64,000 nucleotides of DNA, from NCBI GenBank assembly GCA_017428105.1, contig JAFRRM010000004.1, positions 124,001-188,000 on the forward strand. Reading direction: 5' to 3'. Origin of the DNA: Lachnospiraceae bacterium (GTDB lineage Bacteria; Bacillota; Clostridia; Lachnospirales; Lachnospiraceae). This document shows, piece by piece, positions 47,588 to 55,270 of this stretch. Positions within the stretch are counted from its first letter, which is position 1, and each line of letters opens with the position of its first letter. The notes beneath the pieces were generated by a model that was not told the DNA's origin, searched no databases, and saw nothing but the letters and a program-made list of their open reading frames with translations. Both the position numbers and the translations under genes were made by a program.

Positions 47588-50017
47588 ATGAATACTTCTT
47601 ACAATTGGATCAAATCTTACGTCCCCGGCTTAAGCGCGGACGATCAGGAATACTTCGATAAGATGACCCTGTCCGGCACCAAGGTGGAGGGCTTTGCCCG
47701 CCTCGACAAGAACCTGGAAAAGATCGTGGTCGGCCGGATCGAAAAACTGGAGCCCCATCCCAACGCGGACAAACTGGTGGTCTGCCAGGTGAACGTGGGC
47801 GGCGAAGAGCCGCTGCAGATCGTGACCGGCGCGCCGAACGCGGCCCAGGGCCAGACCGTGATCGTGGTGCTGGACGGCGGGAAAGTCGCGGGCGATCACG
47901 ACGGCCATCTGCCGGAAGGCGGCGTGCCCATCAAAGCCGGCGCGCTGCGCGGCGTCCCGTCCGCGGGCATGATGTGCTCCGTGGAGGAACTGGGCTTTGA
48001 TCAGAACTTCTTCCCGGAAGCGCCGGAATACGGCATCTATGTGTTTCCGGAAGGCAGCGGCGTGAAGCCGGGCGACGACGCCCTGGCGGCGCTGGGCCTC
48101 CGCGATACCGTCTTTGAATACGAGATCACCTCCAACCGCGTGGACTGCTACAGCGTGCTGGGCATCGCCCGCGAAGCGGCGGCCACGTTCCGCCTGCCGT
48201 TCGTCCCGCCGGCGGTCCCGGCGACCGGAAACGGCGAGCAGGCTTCGGACTACATCAGCGTGGAAGTGAAGGACCCGGATCTGTGCCCGCGCTACACCGC
48301 CCGCGTGGTGAAAAACATCAAGTTCGGGCCGTCCCCGAAATGGATGCAGGAGCGTCTGCGCGCCAGCGGCATCCGGCCCATCAACAACCTGGTGGACATC
48401 ACCAACTACGTGATGGAAGAGTACGGCCAGCCCATGCACGCGTTCGACTATGACCTGATCGCGGGCCATAAGATCGTGGTGAAACGCGCGGAGAACGGCG
48501 AAAAGTTTGTGACCCTGGACGGTCAGGAACGCCAGCTGGACGACCGGATGCTGATGATCTGCGACGGCGAAAAGGAGATCGGCATTGCCGGCATCATGGG
48601 CGGCGAAAACTCCAAGATCACCGAAGACGTGCATACCATGATCTTCGAATCCGCCTGCTTCAACGGCGTGAACATCCGCCTGTCCGCCAAGCGGCTGGGC
48701 CTGCGCACCGACGCCTCCGGCAAGTTCGAAAAAGGCCTGGATCCCGAAAACGCCCTGGCCGCCATCGACCGCGCCTGCGCGCTGGTGGAAGAGCTCGGCT
48801 GCGGCGAAGTGGTCGGCGGCGTGGTGGACGTCTACACGAAAAAGCCCGAACGGCGCGAGATCCCGTTCCGTCCGGACTGGATCAACAGCTTCCTGGGCAC
48901 GGACCTGTCCGAAGAGACCATGCTCGGCTATTTCCCGCCGCTGGCGCTGGAATACGACCCCGCCCGCCGCGCCGTGAAGATCCCGACCTTCCGTCAGGAT
49001 CTGGAGGGCGAAGCGGATCTGGCGGAGGAAGTGGCGCGCTTCTACGGCTACGACAAGATCCCAGTGACCCTGCCCCGCGGCGAGGCCACCGCAGGCAAGC
49101 TGTCCTACAAGAACCGTGTGGAGGATCTGGCCGGCCAGGTCATGGAATACTGCGGCTTCAGCCAGGCCATGAATTTCTCCTTCGAAAGCCCGAAGGTATG
49201 GGATAAACTGCGCCTGCCGGCGGATTCCCCGCTGCGTCAGGCCGTGACCATCCTGAACCCGCTGGGCGAGGACTACAGCATCATGCGCACGCTCCCGCTG
49301 GGCGGCATGCTGACATCCCTGGCCACCAATGCCGGCCGCCGGAACAGGAACGCGCGTCTGTACGAACTGGCCAACATCTATCTGCCGCACGCGCTGCCGC
49401 TCACGGAACTTCCGGATGAGCGCCGCCAGCTGTGCTTCGGCTTCTACGGCGAAGGCGACTTTTTCACGCTGAAAGCCGCGGCGGAGGAACTGTTCCGCAA
49501 AGCGGGCATGAAGGGGCTCCCCGAGTATGAAAACACCGGTGCGTACCCGTTCTTCCATCCGGGCCGCCAGGCCGTGCTGCGCTATGAAGGCACGGAACTG
49601 GGCTATCTGGGCGAAGTGCACCCGCTCGCGGCCGAGGCGTTCGGCCTGACCGAGCGCACGTATGTCGCCGTGCTGGATCTGCCGGCCCTGCTGCCTTTCA
49701 CCAACCTGGACCACCAGAAGTTCGAAGGCATCGCCCGTTTCCCGGCGGTGAGCCGCGACCTGGCCATGGTCATGGACAAGGCGACGCCTGTGGGCGAAGT
49801 GGAGAAGATCCTGCGCCAGCGCAGCGGCAAGCTCCTCGAATCCCTGGAACTGTTCGACGTCTATGAAGGCGCCCAGGTCGGCGAAGGCAAAAAATCCGTC
49901 GCCTACAAGCTGGTGCTCCGCGCGAAGGACCGGACCCTGGAAGAGAAGGACATCACGGGCGTGATGAGCAAGATCCTGAACGGCCTCTCCCAGAAAGGGA
50001 TCGAGCTCCGCAGCTGA
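47588..50017 (+). CDS. pheT: Phenylalanine-tRNA ligase beta subunit
   Basis: An 809-residue subunit with the usual modules: tRNA-binding EMAP/OB-like domain near 40-150 (VGRIEKLEPHPNADKLVVCQ), B3/B4 editing domain (RVDCYSVLGIAREAA through IMGGENSKI), B5 (EIPFRPDWINSFLG), the class II-like core, and the C-terminal ferredoxin-like anticodon-binding FDX-ACB domain (FPAVSRDLAMVMDKATPVGE). All parts are complete. It follows pheS closely with AGGTGGCGAG before the ATG. A GC-rich hairpin lies after the stop. Confidence 0.97.
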   Translation: MNTSYNWIKSYVPGLSADDQEYFDKMTLSGTKVEGFARLDKNLEKIVVGRIEKLEPHPNADKLVVCQVNVGGEEPLQIVTGAPNAAQGQTVIVVLDGGKVAGDHDGHLPEGGVPIKAGALRGVPSAGMMCSVEELGFDQNFFPEAPEYGIYVFPEGSGVKPGDDALAALGLRDTVFEYEITSNRVDCYSVLGIAREAAATFRLPFVPPAVPATGNGEQASDYISVEVKDPDLCPRYTARVVKNIKFGPSPKWMQERLRASGIRPINNLVDITNYVMEEYGQPMHAFDYDLIAGHKIVVKRAENGEKFVTLDGQERQLDDRMLMICDGEKEIGIAGIMGGENSKITEDVHTMIFESACFNGVNIRLSAKRLGLRTDASGKFEKGLDPENALAAIDRACALVEELGCGEVVGGVVDVYTKKPERREIPFRPDWINSFLGTDLSEETMLGYFPPLALEYDPARRAVKIPTFRQDLEGEADLAEEVARFYGYDKIPVTLPRGEATAGKLSYKNRVEDLAGQVMEYCGFSQAMNFSFESPKVWDKLRLPADSPLRQAVTILNPLGEDYSIMRTLPLGGMLTSLATNAGRRNRNARLYELANIYLPHALPLTELPDERRQLCFGFYGEGDFFTLKAAAEELFRKAGMKGLPEYENTGAYPFFHPGRQAVLRYEGTELGYLGEVHPLAAEAFGLTERTYVAVLDLPALLPFTNLDHQKFEGIARFPAVSRDLAMVMDKATPVGEVEKILRQRSGKLLESLELFDVYEGAQVGEGKKSVAYKLVLRAKDRTLEEKDITGVMSKILNGLSQKGIELRS

Positions 50018-50108
50018 CGGATGACCGGGCCGCCGTCACAACGGCTTTTCCGGATGGCGGCCCGCCGGATCCAGCCTGCCGCAGGCATCAAAAAATATAA
50101 AAAAACAC

Positions 50109-50137
50109 TTGCAATCCCCGCGGGATGGTGCTATCAT
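50109..50137 (+). promoter_or_regulatory. Promoter of secG
   Basis: TTGCAA at 50109-50114, 17-nt spacer, TATCAT at 50132-50137 (CATAAT overlaps it at 50135). Confidence 0.65.
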
Positions 50138-50169
50138 AATTTGGCATCTGTTCAGGAGGAAGAAACAGG

Positions 50170-50427
50170 ATGAATGTAGTTATCACGATCTTAACCATCT
50201 TATTAGCCATTATCAGCGTTGGTCTGATCGTTCTGGTGATGCTTCAGGAAGGCAACGAGAAGGGCCTGTCCGGCAGCATTGCCGGCGGTATGTCCGAAAC
50301 CAGCTACGCCGTCAAGAACAGCGGCCGCACCAAGGAAGGCCAGCTGCGGAAATATACCCGCATCGCCCTGACCGCCTTCATGGTGATCGCGCTGGCCATC
50401 GGCGTGCTTTCGAAATACGTAAAATAA
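50170..50427 (+). CDS. secG: SecG preprotein translocase subunit
   Basis: An 85-residue membrane protein of the SecYEG channel that helps SecA-driven export. Two hydrophobic helices (about 3-25 and 65-82) flank a Gly/Ser-rich cytoplasmic loop; LIVLVMLQEGNEKGLSG is the family hallmark. AGGAGG precedes the ATG. In many Firmicutes rnr lies between secG and smpB; here smpB follows directly after a terminator. Confidence 0.93.
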   Translation: MNVVITILTILLAIISVGLIVLVMLQEGNEKGLSGSIAGGMSETSYAVKNSGRTKEGQLRKYTRIALTAFMVIALAIGVLSKYVK

Positions 50428-50462
50428 GACGCGTTGATGCTTGGCGGCCCAGGCCGCAGCGG

Positions 50463-50498
50463 AAAAAGGCCGGGCGGATAAGCCAGGCCTTTTGTTTT
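50463..50498 (+). terminator. Terminator of secG
   Basis: GGCC-GGC pairs with GCC-GGCC around a small loop, flanked by AAAAA and TTTTGTTTT. Confidence 0.75.
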
Positions 50499-50535
50499 GG
50501 GAAAAACGGAAAGAAAAGGACAGACCTCAGGGATC

Positions 50536-50991
50536 ATGAGCAAGGAATCCACGCGGCTGATCGCCAACAACAAGAAAGCCTATCACGACTACTTCATCGA
50601 GGATACCTACGAAGCGGGCATCGCCCTCGTCGGGACCGAGGTGAAGTCTCTCCGCATGGGCAAATGTTCCCTGAAGGAATCCTACATCCAGTTAAAGCGC
50701 GGCGAATGCTTCGTCCACGGCATGCACATCAGCCCGTATGAAAAGGGCAACATCTTCAACCGCGACCCGCTGCGCGTCCGGCGTCTCCTGCTGCACGACT
50801 ACGAGATCCGCAAGCTGCAGGCCGGCGTGGAGAAGCAGGGCTACACGATCGTGCCCCTGAAGATCTATTTCAAAGGCCAGCTGGTCAAAATGGAGATCGG
50901 CCTGGCCCGCGGCAAGAAGCTCTACGACAAGCGCGAAAGCATCAAAGAACGCGACATGAAGCGCCAGGCGGAACGGGAACGGGACGAATAA
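50536..50991 (+). CDS. smpB: SmpB, tmRNA-binding protein
   Basis: Partner of tmRNA in trans-translation, rescuing ribosomes on broken mRNA. The 151 residues match the family: [60 protein letters not shown] and the basic C-terminal tail. The start is set at the ATG before [14 protein letters not shown]; an upstream TTG in the same frame overlaps the secG terminator and is not convincing. The Shine-Dalgarno is weak. The tmRNA gene is not adjacent. Confidence 0.96.
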   Translation: MSKESTRLIANNKKAYHDYFIEDTYEAGIALVGTEVKSLRMGKCSLKESYIQLKRGECFVHGMHISPYEKGNIFNRDPLRVRRLLLHDYEIRKLQAGVEKQGYTIVPLKIYFKGQLVKMEIGLARGKKLYDKRESIKERDMKRQAERERDE

Positions 50992-51022
50992 GTCCTGCCT
51001 GCCCTGCCTGCAAAAGCAAAAC

Positions 51023-51054
51023 AAAAAGCCTCCGGGATGTCCCGGAGGCTTTTT
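51023..51054. terminator. Bidirectional terminator after smpB
   Basis: AAAAAGCCTCCGGGA and its exact inverse around a tetraloop; stem of about 14 bp with T-run on both strands. It serves smpB and the convergent nucleotidase gene. Confidence 0.92.
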
Positions 51055-51091
51055 CCGTACCGTGCGGAGCGGCACGGAAGATGACGGCCGG

Positions 51092-52996
51092 TTACGGCTC
51101 TTCGTCCACGATCACGATGCGTTCCTGGCCGTACGGGTCTTCGTACTCCTCGCCGATGGTGCCGCCCAGGGTATCGGTGATGTAATCGATCAGCACCTGG
51201 TTGTCCAGCTTGACGCAGTTCTGCAGCACGTTGCAGCCCTGGAACATGGAATAGCCGTCGCCGGAGTTCAGCAGCATGTAGTTGTGGCTGGCCAGCGTGT
51301 AGGTCTTTTCGGGATCGATCGGTTCGCCGCCGACCAGCACGTTCTTCACGCGGCGTTCACCGGTGACGCCGGCGAACATGCCGTTCTCATCGCTTTCACA
51401 GGTGGAATCGATGTAGGAGTGGATCTCGTAGGTCAGGCCCGCGACCTGCAGGAAACCGCCGGTCTCGCTCGGAACGGCACGGGAGCCCCATTCCAGGGCG
51501 TCCAGGACCTGCTGGCCGGTGACTTCGATCACGCACATCTCATTGCCGAAGGGGTGCACGCTGAGGATGTTGCCCAGCGTGATGTCGCCCGCCTTGATGA
51601 CGGCCCGGACGCCGCCGCCGTTGACGAACGCGATATCGGCGCCGCTCTGGTCCAGATAAGCGTCGGCGCACAGGTCGCCCAGGTTGGTCTCCGCGCGGCG
51701 GACCATGCGGATGGGACGGCCGTTGTCATCCACGGCGGTGGGATCGTTGATGGTCAGCTCGACCTGGGAAGTGGCGACCACTTCGTTCAGCTTGTCGCTC
51801 AGCAGGTCGTTGGCGTCGGCCACGGCGACGGCCATTTCATTCTTGAGGCCCAGCAGTTCCGGGGCGGAAATGTCGTTGTTCCAGGTGTAGACGCCCGTGG
51901 AGATCGTATCGTCCGCGGCGATCCGGCACCAGCCGATGCAGGCCAGTTTGGTGCCGCAGGCGGCGCGGGGCACGTCTTCTCCGGCCTTGTTCTGCATGAC
52001 CACCTGGTCGGTGTCATGGCTGTGGCCGTCCAGCATCACGTCGATGCCGGTCGTGTTGGACAGTACGTCCACGTAGGTCCAGGGGATGCATTCGGCTTCG
52101 TTGCCCATGTGTCCCAGCAGGACGACGAAATCGGCCCCGTCCGCGCGCGCGGCGTCGGCAGCGCTCTGAACGGCATTGTAAACGCCTTCCCCGGTCTCAT
52201 CCTGCAGGAAGCCGTAAACGAAATTGCCGGCCTCGTCCTGGAAATATTTCGGAGTGGAAGAGGTGAGGGTCTTGGGGGTGGTCACGCCGACGAAGGCGAC
52301 CTTGCGGCCGGCCAGCTCGCGGATCACGTAGGGCTGGAAGACCGGTTCGCCGTTGTGGTTGAAGTTGCAGCTGACGTAGTCGAATTCCGCTTTCTCGGCC
52401 AGGGCCAGGAAATTGTCCATGCCGTAGTCGAATTCGTGGTTGCCGGGGATCGCGACGCTGTAGCCCATCTGATTCATCAGATCGGTCAGCGCTTCGCCCT
52501 TGGTCATGGTGCCGATGGGCTCGCCCTGGATGTTGTCGCCGTCATCCACCAGGATCACGTCGTTGCCCTGGGAGAGCAGATAGTCGCGGATCTGCTGCAG
52601 GCCGGCGTAGCCGAAGCCCTGGTCGATGCCGCAGTGGACGTCGCTGGTGAACAGGATCACGATGTCGCCGTTCGGTTCCACGACAGGTTCGGGCGCTTCG
52701 GTGGGCGCTTCCGTAGGAGCCTCAGTGGGGGCCTCGGTCGGAGCTTCGGTCGGAGCCTCCGTGGGGGCTTCCGTAGGCGCTTCGGTCGGAGCCGCGGTAG
52801 GGGCTTCGGTGGGCGCTTCGGTGGGAGCCGCAGTCGGCGCTTCGGTGGGGGCCGGGGTGGTCTCCGGCGCCTTGGTGGTCTCCGGTGCAGCGGTGGCGGG
52901 AGCGGCCGTGGGTTCGGTCTTCGAGCCGCACGCGCTCATCAGCATGGCGGCGGCCAGCAGCAGGGCCGTCAGCAGTTTCAGGATGTGCTTTTTCAT
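51092..52996 (-). CDS. Surface lipoprotein 5'-nucleotidase / 2',3'-cyclic phosphodiesterase (UshA-like)
   Basis: A 634-residue exported phosphoesterase. The lipoprotein signal ends in MSAC (Cys23). A low-complexity linker of TEAP/TAAP repeats spans about 45-105. The calcineurin-like domain has TSDVHCG, DDGDNIQGEP, PGNHEFDYG and GHSHD; the C-terminal 5'-nucleotidase domain has the substrate-stacking region NGGGVRA and NSGDGYSMFQG. It would release nucleosides and phosphate outside the cell. AAGGAGG precedes the ATG. It lies 15 bp downstream of the deacetylase gene, so both may be co-transcribed. Confidence 0.92.
   Translation of the reverse strand: MKKHILKLLTALLLAAAMLMSACGSKTEPTAAPATAAPETTKAPETTPAPTEAPTAAPTEAPTEAPTAAPTEAPTEAPTEAPTEAPTEAPTEAPTEAPTEAPEPVVEPNGDIVILFTSDVHCGIDQGFGYAGLQQIRDYLLSQGNDVILVDDGDNIQGEPIGTMTKGEALTDLMNQMGYSVAIPGNHEFDYGMDNFLALAEKAEFDYVSCNFNHNGEPVFQPYVIRELAGRKVAFVGVTTPKTLTSSTPKYFQDEAGNFVYGFLQDETGEGVYNAVQSAADAARADGADFVVLLGHMGNEAECIPWTYVDVLSNTTGIDVMLDGHSHDTDQVVMQNKAGEDVPRAACGTKLACIGWCRIAADDTISTGVYTWNNDISAPELLGLKNEMAVAVADANDLLSDKLNEVVATSQVELTINDPTAVDDNGRPIRMVRRAETNLGDLCADAYLDQSGADIAFVNGGGVRAVIKAGDITLGNILSVHPFGNEMCVIEVTGQQVLDALEWGSRAVPSETGGFLQVAGLTYEIHSYIDSTCESDENGMFAGVTGERRVKNVLVGGEPIDPEKTYTLASHNYMLLNSGDGYSMFQGCNVLQNCVKLDNQVLIDYITDTLGGTIGEEYEDPYGQERIVIVDEEP
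52685..52860 (-). repeat. Tandem TEAP-coding 12-bp repeat
   Basis: Roughly fifteen near-identical 12-bp units encode TEAP or TAAP in the nucleotidase linker. Third codon positions vary, indicating old expansion rather than recent duplication. Such stretches vary in copy number between strains. Confidence 0.75.
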
Positions 52997-53011
52997 GGTT
53001 TCCTCCTTGTT

Positions 53012-55174
53012 CTATTCTATGGTATCAACAGCGTTCTGCACTGTGTGATGGCAGACAGGGGATGACCACTGCAGCGGAAGGAACGTGCAGCCGTTGCTCA
53101 GGCCCCACTGGATGATCCTCTCCGTGGCTTCCGCCACGGGCGGATTGATGTCGTGCATGAGGACGACGGAGACGTCTCTGGCCGAGATCCCGTTGATGAC
53201 ATTGGCGACTACCTGATCGGCAGAAAGTCCGCCCCCGTCGCCGGAGCTCACGTTCCAGTCGAAGTACTGATAGCCGCGGGCGAGGACCTCCCGGGTGAGC
53301 CGCGTCATGATCCCCGGGTTAAAGCTGCTGATCGTGTTGGAACTGCCGCCGGGGAAGCGCAGGATCTTCAGGTGCTGGCCGGTCTGGGAGGCGACGATCT
53401 CCTCGATCGCGTACAGGTCCTCGAAATAAGCCTGCTCGCTGCTGTAGATGGTCTCATAGCGGTGCGACGCCGTGTGCATGGCGACAGTATGGCCGGCTTC
53501 GGCTTCCCGGGCCATCAGATGGAGGGATCCTGAAAACTGGGACGTGACAAAGAACGTGACCTTGACGTTATATTTTGCTAGGACCGCCAGCAGGCCTTCC
53601 GTGTACGGGCCGGGGCCGTCGTCGAAGGTCAGATAGACGGTCTTTTCCCCGGTGACGATGGGAGTGGGCGGAGGCGCCGGTCTGGCTTTCACGATGACCT
53701 GCCGCGTGGCGCTGCCGGTGTTGCCGTAGGAATCCGAAACGGTATACGTGAGCGTGTAGGTGCCCGCGCGGTTCACGTCCACGCCGCCGGAGACCAGGAT
53801 GCGGGCGCTGATATCGCCCTCAAGGTTGTCGCTGGCCGAGGCCCACGGATCCCTGAATTCCTGGCCGAATTCCAGGGTGACCGTGCTGTCCCCGTACAGG
53901 ATGATCACCGGGGCGATCAAATCGCGGTAGCGGACGATGCGCTCCGCGGTCGTCCGGTTCCCGAAAGAATCCGTGACGGTGTAGAGGTAGATCTCCGTAT
54001 CCTGCTCTTCGCCGGCGGTCTTTTCGACCTGCACTTTCCGCGACAGGTCTCCGTCCTTCTCGTCCCATGCGGAATAGCCCGGGTCTGTAAAGACACTGCC
54101 CGGGGAGAGGGTGAGGTCGGCGGCTCCTGCCAGGGTCAGTACCGGCGGGTCAAAGTCCCCGAAATGGAGGCGGCGCGCGGCGGACGCGGTGTTGCCGCCG
54201 CTGTCGCGGACGGTATAGCGGAGCAGGAGGCCCGGCCCGTTCGGGAGCGGGCGTTCCGTGACGAGGACCAGATCCGTGATGTCGCCGTCGCGGCGGTCGT
54301 CCGCGGTGTAGCCGGGCTCTTCAAACTGATCCGCGTTCTCCAGCAGGAGGCGTTTGCTGCCCTGCAGGAAGATCGCCGGCGGCTTCATGTCCGCCCGTTT
54401 GACCAGGCGCACGACACGGGCCTCGTTGCCGTAGCGGTCCTGCACACGATACGTGTAAAGCGTGCTGCCCGGCCAGTAGCCGGGCGTTTCGCCGCGGATG
54501 ACGAGCCCCGAGATGTCGCCGTCGCAGTCGTCCACGGCAGTGCAGCCGGGATCTTTGAAGACGTCCTCGTAGTCCAGCAGGATCTCCGCGTCGCCCCGCA
54601 GGGTGAGTACCGGCGCGGTCCGGTCGTCATAGGGGATCGGGCGCTTTGCCTCGGCCGTGTTGCCGCGGCTGTCGGTGACTTTGTAATAAATATACCCGTC
54701 GCCGGGATCGGAGCGCTGGACCCTGTCCGTTACGTCGCCGTCGTAATTGTCCGCGGCGGTGAAGCCTTCTTCCTCATATTCGTCGATGGGCCGGGTGTAG
54801 TAGTTTTCCTTCTGCTCCAGGGTGATGACGGGAGGAGTGGTGTCCGTGACCAGCACGGTCTGCTCCGCGCGGGCCTTCAGGAGGAACCAGGACGCTTCGT
54901 AAGACAGGCGGAATTCGCCCAGCGTGTCAGCCGGGACGGTCCCTTCGCAGCGGACCGGAACGGGCTGGTCCGGGATGATGAAATTGTTTCCTTTGAGCTG
55001 TGCGGTGACTTCCGGGAGGGGAGAGGGCGCGCCGTATTCCCAGACGATGGTCTCCGGCCGGATTCCGCTGATCTCGACGCGGCGGCCGCCGCCCCATACC
55101 ACGAAAGCGGCAAAGCCGAGAAGCAGTACCGCCACAGAACAGAGGATGAGGATCAGTTTCTTATGGGAATGCAT
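53012..55174 (-). CDS. Polysaccharide deacetylase with five Ig-like repeats
   Basis: A 720-residue exported or membrane-anchored enzyme. A hydrophobic helix at about 7-27 starts the chain. Five DUF5011-type domains follow, each with a DPGY-S/T-A-xD-xxDGDI/V signature (for example DPGCTAVDDCDGDI and EPGYTADDRRDGDI). The NodB domain covers about 510-715 with TFDDGP, HTASH (metal His pair), RFPGG and LMHDI. It probably removes N-acetyl groups from cell-wall glycans. The ATG before HSHKK is chosen because GGCGGG lies in front of it; an ATG 7 codons upstream lacks a ribosome site. Confidence 0.9.
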   Translation of the reverse strand: MHSHKKLILILCSVAVLLLGFAAFVVWGGGRRVEISGIRPETIVWEYGAPSPLPEVTAQLKGNNFIIPDQPVPVRCEGTVPADTLGEFRLSYEASWFLLKARAEQTVLVTDTTPPVITLEQKENYYTRPIDEYEEEGFTAADNYDGDVTDRVQRSDPGDGYIYYKVTDSRGNTAEAKRPIPYDDRTAPVLTLRGDAEILLDYEDVFKDPGCTAVDDCDGDISGLVIRGETPGYWPGSTLYTYRVQDRYGNEARVVRLVKRADMKPPAIFLQGSKRLLLENADQFEEPGYTADDRRDGDITDLVLVTERPLPNGPGLLLRYTVRDSGGNTASAARRLHFGDFDPPVLTLAGAADLTLSPGSVFTDPGYSAWDEKDGDLSRKVQVEKTAGEEQDTEIYLYTVTDSFGNRTTAERIVRYRDLIAPVIILYGDSTVTLEFGQEFRDPWASASDNLEGDISARILVSGGVDVNRAGTYTLTYTVSDSYGNTGSATRQVIVKARPAPPPTPIVTGEKTVYLTFDDGPGPYTEGLLAVLAKYNVKVTFFVTSQFSGSLHLMAREAEAGHTVAMHTASHRYETIYSSEQAYFEDLYAIEEIVASQTGQHLKILRFPGGSSNTISSFNPGIMTRLTREVLARGYQYFDWNVSSGDGGGLSADQVVANVINGISARDVSVVLMHDINPPVAEATERIIQWGLSNGCTFLPLQWSSPVCHHTVQNAVDTIE

Positions 55175-55217
55175 GGAAAAGCCCGCCTGGATCATTAATA
55201 TTCTTCGGAACGGGAAT

Positions 55218-55246
55218 ATTATAATTCAGACGGGCTTCTATTGCAA
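55218..55246 (-). promoter_or_regulatory. Promoter of the deacetylase gene
   Basis: TTGCAA (55241-55246), 17-nt spacer, TATAAT (55218-55223) on the minus strand; leader about 37 nt to the chosen ATG. Confidence 0.82.
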
Positions 55247-55270
55247 GATGAGAGCGGGCGGTTTGCGCGA

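Noticed and set aside
50992..51091. tmRNA gene (ssrA) next to smpB
   Set aside because: Only a terminator fits in the 100-bp gap; no tRNA-like ends.
52685..52860. CRISPR-like or minisatellite array
   Set aside because: In-frame protein linker repeats of 12 bp without spacers.
51062..53065. A 667-codon plus-strand frame with Gly/Arg/Ser-rich repeats, resembling a collagen-like protein
   Set aside because: It is the antisense of the nucleotidase gene; the repeats are the reverse of the TEAP linker.
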